Origin: Aeromicrobium marinum DSM 15272
Lineage (GTDB): Bacteria > Actinomycetota > Actinomycetes > Propionibacteriales > Nocardioidaceae
Length of the DNA stretch: 64,000 nt
Assembly: GCF_000160775.2 (NCBI RefSeq)
Contig: NZ_CM001024.1
Coordinates: 1,675,712-1,739,711 of the forward strand
Direction of reading: 5' to 3'
The notes below the pieces were generated by a model. It saw nothing but the letters and a program-made list of their open reading frames with translations, ran no database searches and was not told the DNA's origin. This document shows, piece by piece, positions 30,225 to 37,854 of this stretch. Both the position numbers and the translations under genes were made by a program. The stretch's first letter is position 1. Each line of letters opens with the position of its first letter.

Positions 30225-31316
30225 CTAGCGCCTCAGCAGGTCGTGCCGGACCCAGTCGCGCACCCTGGCCCTGGCGTCGGTCCCGACGTCGACGAGGGTG
30301 TAGGCGCGGTCGGTGACCGCATCGGTCACCGGACTCAGGCGGTCGGTCACCGGCGAGACCAGGTCGACCCACCACCAGAACCACCGGTCCAGCACGTCCT
30401 CGGGCACCACCAGCAGGGTCACCGCGATGATCGCGAGGGAGGCGGTGACCGAGCCGAACACCACCGCGAAGAAGACGTTCGTGCCGATCGCCAGCACACC
30501 GACGATGATCCGCGAGGTGCGGGTGAGCAGCAGCGGGGCGAAGAACAGCTGGACCACGAGCACGGTGTAGGTCAGGACGGCCAGGACGACGGGACTGGCA
30601 CTGACCAGGTCCGAGAGCCACGGCAACGGCCGGAACTCCGGCAGCTGCGTGGTGGCGTACAACGCCTCGCCCTGCCGCCACACGCTGCGGGCGATCTTGT
30701 CGAGACCGGCCGTGGTGTACAGCAGCACCGTCTGCACGAGCAGGCCGAGGAGGCCGATGTTGTGCAACCCCGTGAACAGCCACGGCGGCAGCGCAGCCTC
30801 GGCCGACCAGTCGCGACCCCGCGCCTCGGACCGGGCCACCCGGCGCGAGTCCAGGGACAGCTCTGCACCGGCGTGGGTCAGCAGCAGCCACAGCAGCGAC
30901 AGCCGGACGGCGTTGTCGCTGGGGCTGCCGACCATGGGGTTCTGGCCGACGATCGCGATGAACCCGACCAGGGTCACCAGGTTGGCAGCCCTGGTGCGCC
31001 ACCCCGCCACGAGCGCCGCAGAGGCCAGCAGGGTCGCCCCGTAGACCAGCGTGACGACGTCGTCGCTCGCGTCACGCATGAGCGCCAGCTCGGGGAAGTC
31101 GCTGACGTCGCGTGCGGGGTCGGCCCAGACCGAGGCCTCGCCCACCCAGAGGGCCCGGTCGCCGAAGTTGACCACCAGGACGCCCAGGACGGACAGCCCG
31201 AGCCCGATCCGGCACAGCGCGAGGGCGAACGAGGCGTGCCGCTCGGTGAACAGCCACTCCTCCGCACCCTCGCGGAGGCGCGTGAGGAGGTCCAGCAGGG
31301 CCCACCAGGCATTCAT
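30225..31316 (-). CDS. HTTM domain membrane protein (copy 1, vitamin-K-carboxylase-like)
   Basis: 363-aa polytopic protein from the ATG at 31316, overlapping its DUF5819 partner by 4 bp. HTTM proteins share the membrane core of vitamin K-dependent gamma-carboxylase; bacterial members mostly lack an assigned reaction. Conserved residues shared with copy 2 are LHN (184-186), YTTAGLDKIARSVWRQG with K207, and the following ALY. K207 aligns with the catalytic lysine K218 of human carboxylase by the AG-x-x-K-x6-W-x-x-G pattern (my manual alignment). Compared with copy 2 it has a longer C-terminal tail containing SPVTDRLSPVTDAVTDRAYT, a short internal repeat. Confidence 0.85.
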   Translation of the reverse strand: MNAWWALLDLLTRLREGAEEWLFTERHASFALALCRIGLGLSVLGVLVVNFGDRALWVGEASVWADPARDVSDFPELALMRDASDDVVTLVYGATLLASAALVAGWRTRAANLVTLVGFIAIVGQNPMVGSPSDNAVRLSLLWLLLTHAGAELSLDSRRVARSEARGRDWSAEAALPPWLFTGLHNIGLLGLLVQTVLLYTTAGLDKIARSVWRQGEALYATTQLPEFRPLPWLSDLVSASPVVLAVLTYTVLVVQLFFAPLLLTRTSRIIVGVLAIGTNVFFAVVFGSVTASLAIIAVTLLVVPEDVLDRWFWWWVDLVSPVTDRLSPVTDAVTDRAYTLVDVGTDARARVRDWVRHDLLRR

Positions 31317-32065
31317 GCGGTCTCCCTCTCCACGTAGTCGTTGAACGCCCTCTGGGCTCCCTCGCCGGCGGGCACGGCCTGTCGCCAGCCCAGGTCGATG
31401 CTCTCGAACTCCAGGTCGGTGAGCTCGGTGTCTCCCCGCTCGTCGTAGTCGGGGACCCGGCGCAGGCCGATCCGCACCTGGATCTGCTCGACGATGCCAC
31501 CCCATCGCGCCGTCGCGTAGAGCGTGCCGTACCGCGTGGCCATGAAGTGGGAGGCGAAGTACCGGCGTGTCTCGTCGGACGTGGCGCCGCCCTCGAACAG
31601 CAGGCCCTCCAGCTCGACCAGGTCGATCTCGCCGTAGTCCTCGGCCAGCAGCGGTTGCAGCTCCTCGGGGATCTCGCGCACCGCGGCATTGAGGTTGGTC
31701 GCGAGCGAGCGGGGTGCACGGAGGATGCGCGGGCCGACGGTCCCGTGACGCTCGAGCTCCTCGGCCGTGAGGTCGACCCAGGCCGTCTCCTCCAGCTCTC
31801 CGGACTCCCCACGGATCCGCGCGCGCAGCTCCAGTGACTCGTCGGCGAACTGGGCGCCGGGGTCCAGTGCCCTCGGTGACTGCTGGAAGTACGGGTTGAC
31901 GTACGCCGCGAGGGTCCGCCCGCCGACGGACTCCCGGATCGGGTTGTCCGGCGAGAGCCAGAGACCCACCACGGCGGAGTGCACCACGACGGCACCACCA
32001 AGGACGAGCATCAGCCACCGCTGCCACGCGCGGGGCGGCGTCGCGGTTTCGGGCATGGGGATCAT
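31313..32065 (-). CDS. DUF5819 family protein (copy 1)
   Basis: 250 aa; one N-terminal membrane segment (about 14-34) and an extracytoplasmic domain of unknown function. The motif NPYFQQSPRALDPG, then ESLELRARIRGESGELEETAWVDLTAEE, parallels copy 2 (DPFFTQNWRLFAPNP and ETEWIDWTEVE). It is coupled by an ATGA overlap to HTTM copy 1. The domain is predicted to lie outside the membrane next to the HTTM active site, so it may present substrate to it (inference). Its start follows the terminator hairpin at 32097-32134, which separates it from the LPXTG gene. Confidence 0.82.
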   Translation of the reverse strand: MIPMPETATPPRAWQRWLMLVLGGAVVVHSAVVGLWLSPDNPIRESVGGRTLAAYVNPYFQQSPRALDPGAQFADESLELRARIRGESGELEETAWVDLTAEELERHGTVGPRILRAPRSLATNLNAAVREIPEELQPLLAEDYGEIDLVELEGLLFEGGATSDETRRYFASHFMATRYGTLYATARWGGIVEQIQVRIGLRRVPDYDERGDTELTDLEFESIDLGWRQAVPAGEGAQRAFNDYVERETA

Positions 32066-32096
32066 CCTAGGTGGGCCGTCGAAGGTGCTGGGAACA

Positions 32097-32134
32097 GACG
32101 ACTGCCGGTGACCCGAGGGTCACCGGCAGTCGTC
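32097..32134 (-). terminator. Strong hairpin after the LPXTG-protein gene
   Basis: Perfect 18-bp complementary arms (32097-32114 and 32117-32134; GACGACTGCCGG and complement) with only two bases between, so the real loop opens the last pairs. It begins 12 bp past the stop of the wall-anchored protein gene and lies before DUF5819 copy 1. Confidence 0.75.
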
Positions 32135-32146
32135 GTCAGTCCGGAA

Positions 32147-33460
32147 TCAGACGTCCAGGCTGCTCATGCGTCGCTTCTCGTTGATGAGCACGGCGCCGCC
32201 GAACATCATCAGCGCCAGACCCAGCAGCCAGAACGGCGTCAGGTTGGCCGAGCCGGTGGCCGGCAGGGTGTCGACGGGGCTGTCGATGAACCCGCCCTGG
32301 GCGTCGGCGTTGCCGTCGGCGACCGCGTCGGCGTTGGCGTCGGCCACCGCGTCGGCGTCGGCCACCGCGTCGGCGTCGGCCACCGCGTCGGCGTCGCTCA
32401 CGGCGTCGACGTTGTTGTCGTCGGCGACCTCGAAGAAGCCGTTGGGGCCACAGGCCGAGCGGGCCACGTCGAGGGTGGCGACGGTGCCGAGGATGTCGAG
32501 GCTGAGCGCCGTGACCTCCACCGAGCCGTCGGGGTTGGTGACCTGGCCGTTGACGGTGCCGGTGAGGATCGGGACGATCGCCTCACCGAGGGTGTCGATG
32601 ACCGGGCCGAGCGCCGCGAGGACGCCTTCGACCAGGATGTCCTCGATCAGCGGCACGAGGTCGGCGAGGGTGCCGAGCGCACCACCCAAGCTCTCGCGCA
32701 GCGTGGCCTCGATGCCCTCGAGCGCGCCGGTGGCGAGCTGCGAGATGGCGACCTGACCGACCAGCGGGGAGTTGGGGTCGGTGCCGAGCTGGATCGGGAC
32801 GACCAGCAGCGGGTCGTCCGACGGGCCGACGACGATGTCGATGCCGGCGACCGAGGAGCTCATGGTGGCGGGGCTTCCGGCCACGGCCGAGCAGGTGCTG
32901 CTGACGGCGCCGATCTCGATCGAGACCGGGATGGCGCCCTGGAGCGCCTCCAGGATCGGGCTGAGAGCCGCGTCCTGGATGCCGGCCAGCAGCGGGGTCA
33001 GCGCCAGCTCGAACAGCGGGCCGGTGATCGGGTCGAGCCCGGCGAGCACGTCGTCGAGGATCGTGCCGGTGTTGATGGCGTCGAGATCGCCACCCAGGGT
33101 CGACAGGTCGATCGTGGTCAGGGCGGGGATGTCGATGGACTCGACCGACGAGCTCGCGGTCGAGGTGCCGTTGATCCCGTCCAGACCGGTCGACGCCGTC
33201 TGGTTGAAGGTGCCGGTGCCCTGGGTCGCGAGGCCCGTGCCGCAGATGTCGAGGGTGCCCTCGGTGGCCGGGCCGGTGGACTCGACGCGGCACACGGAGG
33301 TGTCGACGATGCCGGTCAGACCGGTCGCGGTGATGGCGCTGGACTCGGCCCGTGCGATGACGTCGCCCGGCGCACTGTTGGCCGAGAACGACAGGCCCGT
33401 CGTGACGATCAACGTCGTCAGCCCGAGAGCCAAGGAATTCTTGGCGAGCTTGTTCTTCAT
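32147..33460 (-). CDS. LPXTG cell-wall-anchored protein (choice-of-anchor G type)
   Basis: 437-aa secreted protein. N-terminal signal peptide (MKNKLAKNSLALGL..., cleavage expected near ANSA), a mature part starting APGDVIARAESSAITATG as in choice-of-anchor G proteins, then a hydrophobic, Gly/Leu/Ile-rich, cysteine-poor domain to about residue 345. An Asp/Ala repeat region (DAVADADAVADADAVADA, about 350-385) follows and the sorting signal LPATG is at 399-403, then a membrane segment and KRR. A sortase is not in the window. AAGGAG lies upstream of the ATG and a TAGAAT -10 box at 33559-33554. It lies between two DUF5819/HTTM pairs. Role unknown. Confidence 0.85.
   Translation of the reverse strand: MKNKLAKNSLALGLTTLIVTTGLSFSANSAPGDVIARAESSAITATGLTGIVDTSVCRVESTGPATEGTLDICGTGLATQGTGTFNQTASTGLDGINGTSTASSSVESIDIPALTTIDLSTLGGDLDAINTGTILDDVLAGLDPITGPLFELALTPLLAGIQDAALSPILEALQGAIPVSIEIGAVSSTCSAVAGSPATMSSSVAGIDIVVGPSDDPLLVVPIQLGTDPNSPLVGQVAISQLATGALEGIEATLRESLGGALGTLADLVPLIEDILVEGVLAALGPVIDTLGEAIVPILTGTVNGQVTNPDGSVEVTALSLDILGTVATLDVARSACGPNGFFEVADDNNVDAVSDADAVADADAVADADAVADANADAVADGNADAQGGFIDSPVDTLPATGSANLTPFWLLGLALMMFGGAVLINEKRRMSSLDV
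32341..32394. repeat. Three exact 18-bp tandem repeats encoding DAVADA
   Basis: CGGCCACCGCGTCGGCGT is repeated exactly three times (32341-32358, 32359-32376, 32377-32394) with degenerate copies on both sides. It encodes the Asp/Ala spacer just before the LPATG motif of the wall protein, so copy number would change the stalk length. Confidence 0.9.
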
Positions 33461-33553
33461 CGAGGACTACTCCTTGCAAACTGTGGTGTGTGTCCCGCCA
33501 TGACGGTGTCTCCCCCGCACACGACTGAGGGCAGTCGTGGACTGCCGGTCGCC

Positions 33554-33559
33554 ATTCTA
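33554..33559 (-). promoter_or_regulatory. Probable -10 element for the LPXTG-protein gene
   Basis: TAGAAT on the minus strand, 94 bp upstream of the ATG at 33460; no clear -35 box. The 165-bp gap between HTTM copy 2 and this gene also has a small hairpin GGCAGTC-GTG-GACTGCC (33530-33546). The presence of a separate promoter argues that the wall protein is not simply part of the upstream DUF5819/HTTM operon. Confidence 0.4.
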
Positions 33560-33625
33560 ACCACACTCTCAGGTTTCGCCGCACACTCCGGCGTCATCGG
33601 ACGGCCAACAGGCGTATCGGGTACG

Positions 33626-34573
33626 TCACACCGAGATGGTCTTGCGCGATCGGGCACGACGGTGCTGCCACCAGCGCGAGACCATCCGCTGGCCGTTGCG
33701 CCAGGAGGCGTCGCTCACCAGGATCATGTCGACGGCGATCATCACCAGCGAGAAGTAGAGGATGCCCATGAGGACGCCGATGCCCACGTGCATCCCCGTC
33801 ACCAGGACCAGCGCCACCAGTCTGGTCGGCCGATAGATCAGCAGCACGGGGAAGAACAGCTGGATGGCGATCGCCAGGTAGGTCGACGCCGCGATGACCG
33901 GGCCGTTGGAGATCAGCGGCTGCAACCAGTCGCCCCAGGGTGAGTAGGCATCGGTCTGCAGCGGGAAGTACACCGCTGTCCCGTCGAGCCAGACCGAGCT
34001 CTGCACCTTCCACAACGCCGAGGCCACGTAGACCATCACGACCTGGTGGATGATCAAGATCGTCGCGAGGTTGTGCAACGTCGCGGGGAACCAGACCGGG
34101 AACCACGGGCGCACCTCACCGCGACGGCTGCGCAGCCGGGCGTCGACCGACCACACCCGGCCCGCGTCGGTGAAGCACAGGTAGAACAGCACCATCCGCA
34201 GGACGGAGTCGCCGCCGGACCCCACGAACGGGTCGGTCACGTACAGCGACATCCACAGGAACAAGGTCATGATCGTGGAGGCGCGGGTCGAGAATCCGAC
34301 CATCAGGGCCAGGCCGAACAGGATCGTCACCACGTAGGCCAGGTCGAACGCCGGTCCGGACAGCTGCTGGAACAGGCCGAGGAACTCCGGCCACGCCCGC
34401 GTCTGGCGCACCTGGTCGGTCCAGTCGGCGCCGTCGCCCCAGGTGTAGCTGCGGTCGGGCCAGTTGGTGATCAGCTGGCTGGCGACGATGAAGCCCAGGA
34501 TCATCCGGGTGACGGCCAGCCCGTAGGTCGAGCGCTTGTCCTCGGTCAGCCACTGCAGGCCGGCGCCGATCAT
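33626..34573 (-). CDS. HTTM domain membrane protein (copy 2, vitamin-K-carboxylase-like)
   Basis: 315-aa polytopic protein from the ATG at 34573, overlapping DUF5819 copy 2 by 4 bp. Shares with copy 1 the pattern LHN (167-169), a Gln at 177, and YVASALWKVQSSVWLDG with K189, then AVY. K189 is at the position of K218 of human gamma-carboxylase by the same manual alignment. The two paralogues are otherwise strongly diverged, so the duplication is old. Ends with a basic tail (RRARSRKTISV). Reaction unknown. Confidence 0.85.
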   Translation of the reverse strand: MIGAGLQWLTEDKRSTYGLAVTRMILGFIVASQLITNWPDRSYTWGDGADWTDQVRQTRAWPEFLGLFQQLSGPAFDLAYVVTILFGLALMVGFSTRASTIMTLFLWMSLYVTDPFVGSGGDSVLRMVLFYLCFTDAGRVWSVDARLRSRRGEVRPWFPVWFPATLHNLATILIIHQVVMVYVASALWKVQSSVWLDGTAVYFPLQTDAYSPWGDWLQPLISNGPVIAASTYLAIAIQLFFPVLLIYRPTRLVALVLVTGMHVGIGVLMGILYFSLVMIAVDMILVSDASWRNGQRMVSRWWQHRRARSRKTISV

Positions 34574-35322
34574 CGGTGCCTCGCATCGAAGTCCGCGACT
34601 GCCCGGCGCTCGGCGTCGGAGCCCGGCGTCGGCACCCGCCAGCCGCCGGTGCTCTGCGAGGCCGGCGGTCGCGCTGCGGCCCGTTCCTCGTCGTCACCAC
34701 TCCGGGCGTCGTAGGGAGTGACACCCTGGCTGCGCGTGGCGTACCGGACCGCGACGAACTCACGACCGGGGTGGCGCGACAGCAGCACGTTGGTGGCCAG
34801 CTGGGCCGTGGCGCGCTCGTACCGCAGGAAGGAGTCGGCGGCCCGCGACACCCGACCGTCCTCGGCCAGGTCCAGTCGGAGCTCGGCCCACTCCGGCGGA
34901 TCCTCGACCGACGTGGCGTCGACGACCTGCTGCTGGTCCGGCGGCAGCGCGCCGAATCGGGCACGCAGCGGGGAGTACAGCTTGTTGGTGATGTAGCCGG
35001 CCCGGCCGCCCACGAGCTGGTGCCGGACGAGGTCGAGCTCGACCTCGGTCCAGTCGATCCACTCGGTCTCGACGATGTCGCCGTCCTCGTCGCGGTAGGC
35101 GCCCTGGAACAGGACTGCGCGGTCCTCCGAGACCGGGTTCGGCGCGAACAGTCGCCAGTTCTGAGTGAAGAACGGGTCGAGGTAGCCGGTCTGGTCGGCG
35201 ACGGCCGCGGAGTAGCGGTTCGGCGGCAGCGACTCCATCGTCACCGCCGTCAGGTGGACACCGGCCGTGACCACGGCGGCCGCGACGAACGTCGTACGCA
35301 GACTCGGCCAGGACACGCGCAC
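34570..35322 (-). CDS. DUF5819 family protein (copy 2)
   Basis: 250 aa (the same length as copy 1) from the GTG at 35322, with GAGG 8 nt upstream; a second GTG at 35316 is possible. One N-terminal membrane helix (about residues 5-25), then YLDPFFTQNWRLFAPNPVSE, the typical DUF5819 motif, and ETEWIDWTEVELDLVRHQLV. The longer upstream open frame runs through repeat DNA and was rejected. TATACC lies 4 bp upstream of the GTG on the minus strand, so transcription may begin close to the start codon (nearly leaderless). Coupled to HTTM copy 2 by ATGA. Confidence 0.82.
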   Translation of the reverse strand: MRVSWPSLRTTFVAAAVVTAGVHLTAVTMESLPPNRYSAAVADQTGYLDPFFTQNWRLFAPNPVSEDRAVLFQGAYRDEDGDIVETEWIDWTEVELDLVRHQLVGGRAGYITNKLYSPLRARFGALPPDQQQVVDATSVEDPPEWAELRLDLAEDGRVSRAADSFLRYERATAQLATNVLLSRHPGREFVAVRYATRSQGVTPYDARSGDDEERAAARPPASQSTGGWRVPTPGSDAERRAVADFDARHR

Positions 35323-35348
35323 ACGGTATACCTCGACGTCGACCGGAC

Positions 35349-35996
35349 ACCGAGTTCGCCTCGCTGCGCTGGCTGGCGGTCGCCAGGGAACGCAGCGACC
35401 GTGAGGGCGAAACCCGAGGCGACCCTCGCGCAAGGTTCGCCTCGCTGCGCTCACGTCCGCTCGTCCCTCGCGGACTGGCGAACACCAGCTCGCGAGCGAT
35501 CTCGGTGGTTGAGGTGCTGCGAGGAACGAGCAGCCTCGAAACCACGCCCCCTTGCGGTCGCCAGGGAGCGCAGCGACCGTGAGGGCGAAGCCCGAGGCGA
35601 CCCTCACCCAAGGTTCGCCTCGCTCCGCTCACGCCCTCGCAAGCTCGGGCTGGCGAACACAGGCCGCGCCAGTTGACCGTGGCGCGCGAGACTGCGGTCG
35701 CCAGGGAGCGCAGCGACCGTGAGGGCGGAGCCCGAGGCGACCCTCACGCAAGGTTCGCCTCGCTTCGCTCACGCCCTCGTTCCTCGGGCTGGCGAACGGT
35801 GCCTACGGTCGCCAGGGAGCGCAGCGACCGTGAGGGCGGAGCCCGAGGCGGCCCTCACGCGAGGTTCGCCTCGCTGCGCTCACGCCCTCGCCAGCTCGGG
35901 CTGGCGAACACGGAGCCGCGCGCGGTCGCCAGGGAGCGCAGCGACCGTGAGGGCGGAGCCCGAGGCGACCCCCACGCAAGATTCGGCTCGGTCAGC
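35349..35996. repeat. Mosaic repeat region with five copies of a roughly 110-bp element
   Basis: A unit beginning CGGTCGCCAGGGAGCGCAGC starts at 35377, 35555, 35695, 35806 and 35923 (the last truncated). Each contains self-complementary parts (GACCGTGAGGG, GAGGCGACCCTC, AAGGTTCGCCTCGCT) and ends with CTCGGGCTGGCGAAC. Spacing is uneven (178, 140, 111, 117), and between the first two copies lies a different hairpin repeat (35504-35545) also found near 58.6 kb. No gene is supported in the whole 733-bp gap between DUF5819 copy 2 and the tRNA. Confidence 0.9.
35504..35545. repeat. Hairpin repeat with GAGGAACGAG loop core (family also at 58.6 kb)
   Basis: Contains GGTTGAGGTGCTGCGAGGAA, then CGAGCAGCCTCGAAACCAC; GAGGAACGAG is at 35521-35530. 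The reverse-orientation relatives are at 58562-58604 and 58653-58695. Confidence 0.85.
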
Positions 35997-36010
35997 GGGG
36001 GCGCAGGGAA

Positions 36011-36052
36011 CGACGAAGGGCCCGGGCCGATGGCCCGGACCCTCCTTCGTCG
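36011..36052 (-). terminator. Terminator hairpin after tRNA-Ala
   Basis: CGACGAAGG (36011-36019) pairs with CCTTCGTCG (36044-36052), and the inner CCGGGCC pairs with GGCCCGG around GAT. It starts 3 nt beyond the tRNA 3' end on the minus strand. Confidence 0.75.
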
Positions 36053-36055
36053 ATG

Positions 36056-36128
36056 TGGAGCATAGGAGATTCGAACTCCTGACCTCTTCCATGCCATGGA
36101 AGCGCGCTACCAACTGCGCCAATGCCCC
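36056..36128 (-). tRNA. tRNA-Ala (anticodon GGC)
   Basis: 73-nt cloverleaf read from 36128: acceptor GGGGCAT pairs with ATGCTCC (one G-T), D arm with TTGGTAG, anticodon stem CTTCC/GGAAG with loop ATGGCAT (anticodon GGC for GCC codons), and T arm with GTTCGAATC. The CCA end is not encoded. It follows the repeat mosaic and precedes the histidine phosphatase gene on the same strand, a position where actinobacteria often have this tRNA next to the rsfS-phosphatase operon. Confidence 0.95.
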
Positions 36129-36193
36129 GCGGGTGCTGACCCGAAGGCCGATCACCGATCTTAGTACGTGCCCGGGACGGGCGACAAACCGGG

Positions 36194-36838
36194 TCAGGAG
36201 TCGTCGGACATGACCGGTTCGGGCAGACTGCCCGCGTTCCACTCCGTCAGCCGCCACCACCGCTGGTGCGGCGGTCCGCTCTCGGTGAGGACCGCCCAGG
36301 AGCAGTTGGACAGCGCACCGAAGGTCCGCCAGTGCTCCTCGGGGAACCCGAGGAAGGTGCAGGCGCCGGTGCGGATGACCGCGCCGTGCGCCACCACCAC
36401 CATCGTCGCGTCGGCGGGCAGGACCTCCAGCGCCTCACGCACACCGGCAGCGAACCGCTCCCCCGCCTGGGCGTGGGTCTCGGAGTCCGGGATCTGGGTC
36501 TCGTCACCCTCCATCCACGCGCGCATGCCGTCGGGGTAGCGGTCCCACGCCTCCTGCCACGTGAGCCCCTCCCGCGCACCGAAGTCCATCTCGCGCAGGC
36601 GCGGGTCGGGCTCGGCCGGCACGCCCACCAGCTCCGCCAGCGCCTCGGCGGTGTGACGGGCCCGCTCCAGGTCCGAGCACAGGATCCGGTGGGGGGCGAG
36701 CGACGCCAAGCGGCGGGCCGCAGCCGCAGCCTGTTCACGTCCCACGTCGTCCAGCGAGGTGTCGGTCTGCCCCTGCACCCGGCCGGCCACGTTCCACGCC
36801 GTCCGCCCGTGGCGCCACAGGATGATCTGACGGCTCAC
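36194..36838 (-). CDS. Histidine phosphatase family protein (phosphoglycerate mutase-like)
   Basis: Branch-2 type phosphatase of the phosphoglycerate mutase superfamily, 214 aa from the GTG at 36838 (MSRQIILWRHGRTAWN). The RHG motif is at residues 9-11 (catalytic H10); the second histidine is in VVVAHGAVIRTG, and REMDFGAREG is the conserved Glu loop. In mycobacteria the gene downstream of rsfS is glucosyl-3-phosphoglycerate phosphatase (GpgP, from memory); this could be the same activity, but related mutases are broad. It starts 19 bp after rsfS. Confidence 0.9.
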   Translation of the reverse strand: MSRQIILWRHGRTAWNVAGRVQGQTDTSLDDVGREQAAAAARRLASLAPHRILCSDLERARHTAEALAELVGVPAEPDPRLREMDFGAREGLTWQEAWDRYPDGMRAWMEGDETQIPDSETHAQAGERFAAGVREALEVLPADATMVVVAHGAVIRTGACTFLGFPEEHWRTFGALSNCSWAVLTESGPPHQRWWRLTEWNAGSLPEPVMSDDS

Positions 36839-36857
36839 CGGACGGCCCGCCCGTCGG

Positions 36858-37211
36858 TCACGCGACCGGCACCGTGGGGCAGTCGCTCCACAGTCGCTCG
36901 AGCGCGTAGAAGGCCCGCTCCTCGGTGTGCTGGACGTGCACGACGATGTCGGCGAAGTCCAGCAGGATCCACCGGCCCTCACGGGATCCTTCACGGCGCA
37001 CGGCCTTGGCGCCCATGGTGTGCAACCGCTCCTCCACGGCGTCCTGCACGGCACGCGCCTGGGTGGGACTGGTGGTGGTGCACAGCACGAAGACGTCGGT
37101 GATGTAGATCTGCTCGGAGACGTCGAAGGCCACGATGCCGGTGGCGGACTTGTCGTCGGCGGCGGCGGCCGCGGCGCGGGTCAGCTCGACGGCACGGTCG
37201 GAGGCGGTCAT
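36858..37211 (-). CDS. rsfS: Ribosome silencing factor RsfS
   Basis: Binds L14 on the 50S subunit and blocks subunit joining under starvation. 117 aa with the family blocks [39 protein letters not shown] and [11 protein letters not shown] (normally YxLExLW). Overlaps nadD by 4 bp (ATGA), as in most actinobacteria. Complete. Confidence 0.95.
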   Translation of the reverse strand: MTASDRAVELTRAAAAAADDKSATGIVAFDVSEQIYITDVFVLCTTTSPTQARAVQDAVEERLHTMGAKAVRREGSREGRWILLDFADIVVHVQHTEERAFYALERLWSDCPTVPVA

Positions 37212-37807
37212 GAGGGGTGTGGTCCTTTCGAGGACTCGGAGGCGTAGAGGCCGTGCTTGGCGATGTACTGCACGACTCCGTCGGGAACGAGGTACCAGAC
37301 CGGTTCGCCGGCTCCCACCCGTTCGCGGCAGTCGGTGGAGGAGATCGCCAGTGCAGGGATCTCCAGCAGGGTGATGCGGTCCACCGGCAGGCCCACGAGG
37401 GAGTTCTCGTCCAGCTCGTGTCCGGGCCGGGTGCAGCCGACGAACTGCGCCAGCTCGAACAGCTCGTCGTGGTCCCGCCAGCTGAGCAGGGCCGCCATGG
37501 CGTCGGCGCCGGTGATGAAGTAGAGGTCGGCGTCGGGGTGCGCGGCCGACAGGTCGCGCAGGGTGTCGATCGTGTAGGTGGGTCCGTCACGGTCGATGTC
37601 GACGCGGCTCACCTCGAACAGCGGGTTCGAGGCGGTCGCGATGACGGTCATCAGGTAGCGGTCCTCGGCCGGTGAGACCTGACGGTCGAGCTTCTGCCAG
37701 GGCAGGCCGGTCGGCACGAAGATCACCTCATCGAGCCCGAAGGACGCCTGCACCTCGCTGGCCGCCACGAGGTGACCGTGGTGGATCGGGTCGAACGTTC
37801 CGCCCAT
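37208..37807 (-). CDS. nadD: Nicotinate-nucleotide adenylyltransferase
   Basis: Adenylates nicotinate mononucleotide to deamido-NAD. From the ATG at 37807 the protein has 199 aa and begins directly at the nucleotide-binding motif [12 protein letters not shown], omitting the first beta strand. ISSTDCRER near residue 165 is the C-terminal ISSTxxR motif. In frame upstream is RRRVGV followed by a CTG at 37858 that overlaps the stop of the preceding small gene (CTGA); a start there would give 216 aa and a normal N-terminus. No ATG, GTG or TTG lies between. The real start is therefore probably non-canonical. Confidence 0.93.
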   Translation of the reverse strand: MGGTFDPIHHGHLVAASEVQASFGLDEVIFVPTGLPWQKLDRQVSPAEDRYLMTVIATASNPLFEVSRVDIDRDGPTYTIDTLRDLSAAHPDADLYFITGADAMAALLSWRDHDELFELAQFVGCTRPGHELDENSLVGLPVDRITLLEIPALAISSTDCRERVGAGEPVWYLVPDGVVQYIAKHGLYASESSKGPHPS

Positions 37808-37854
37808 GACGCCGACGCGACGCCGGCGACCGGGCGAACCCGTGCGGTGCGTGC

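Noticed and set aside
32147-33460. LPXTG protein as an SdpC-like toxin precursor
   Set aside because: It has a wall-sorting signal and choice-of-anchor features but no SdpC-like hydrophobic hairpin core that I can identify; association with the HTTM pairs is only positional.
35349-35996. Possible CRISPR array
   Set aside because: Units are about 110 bp, unevenly spaced, diverged and without unique spacers of constant length; no cas gene is present.
35349-36060. Open frames with repeated VARERSDREG-like peptides
   Set aside because: They follow the nucleotide repeat in several frames and strands, lack a ribosome site and no domain is seen; treated as repeat DNA.
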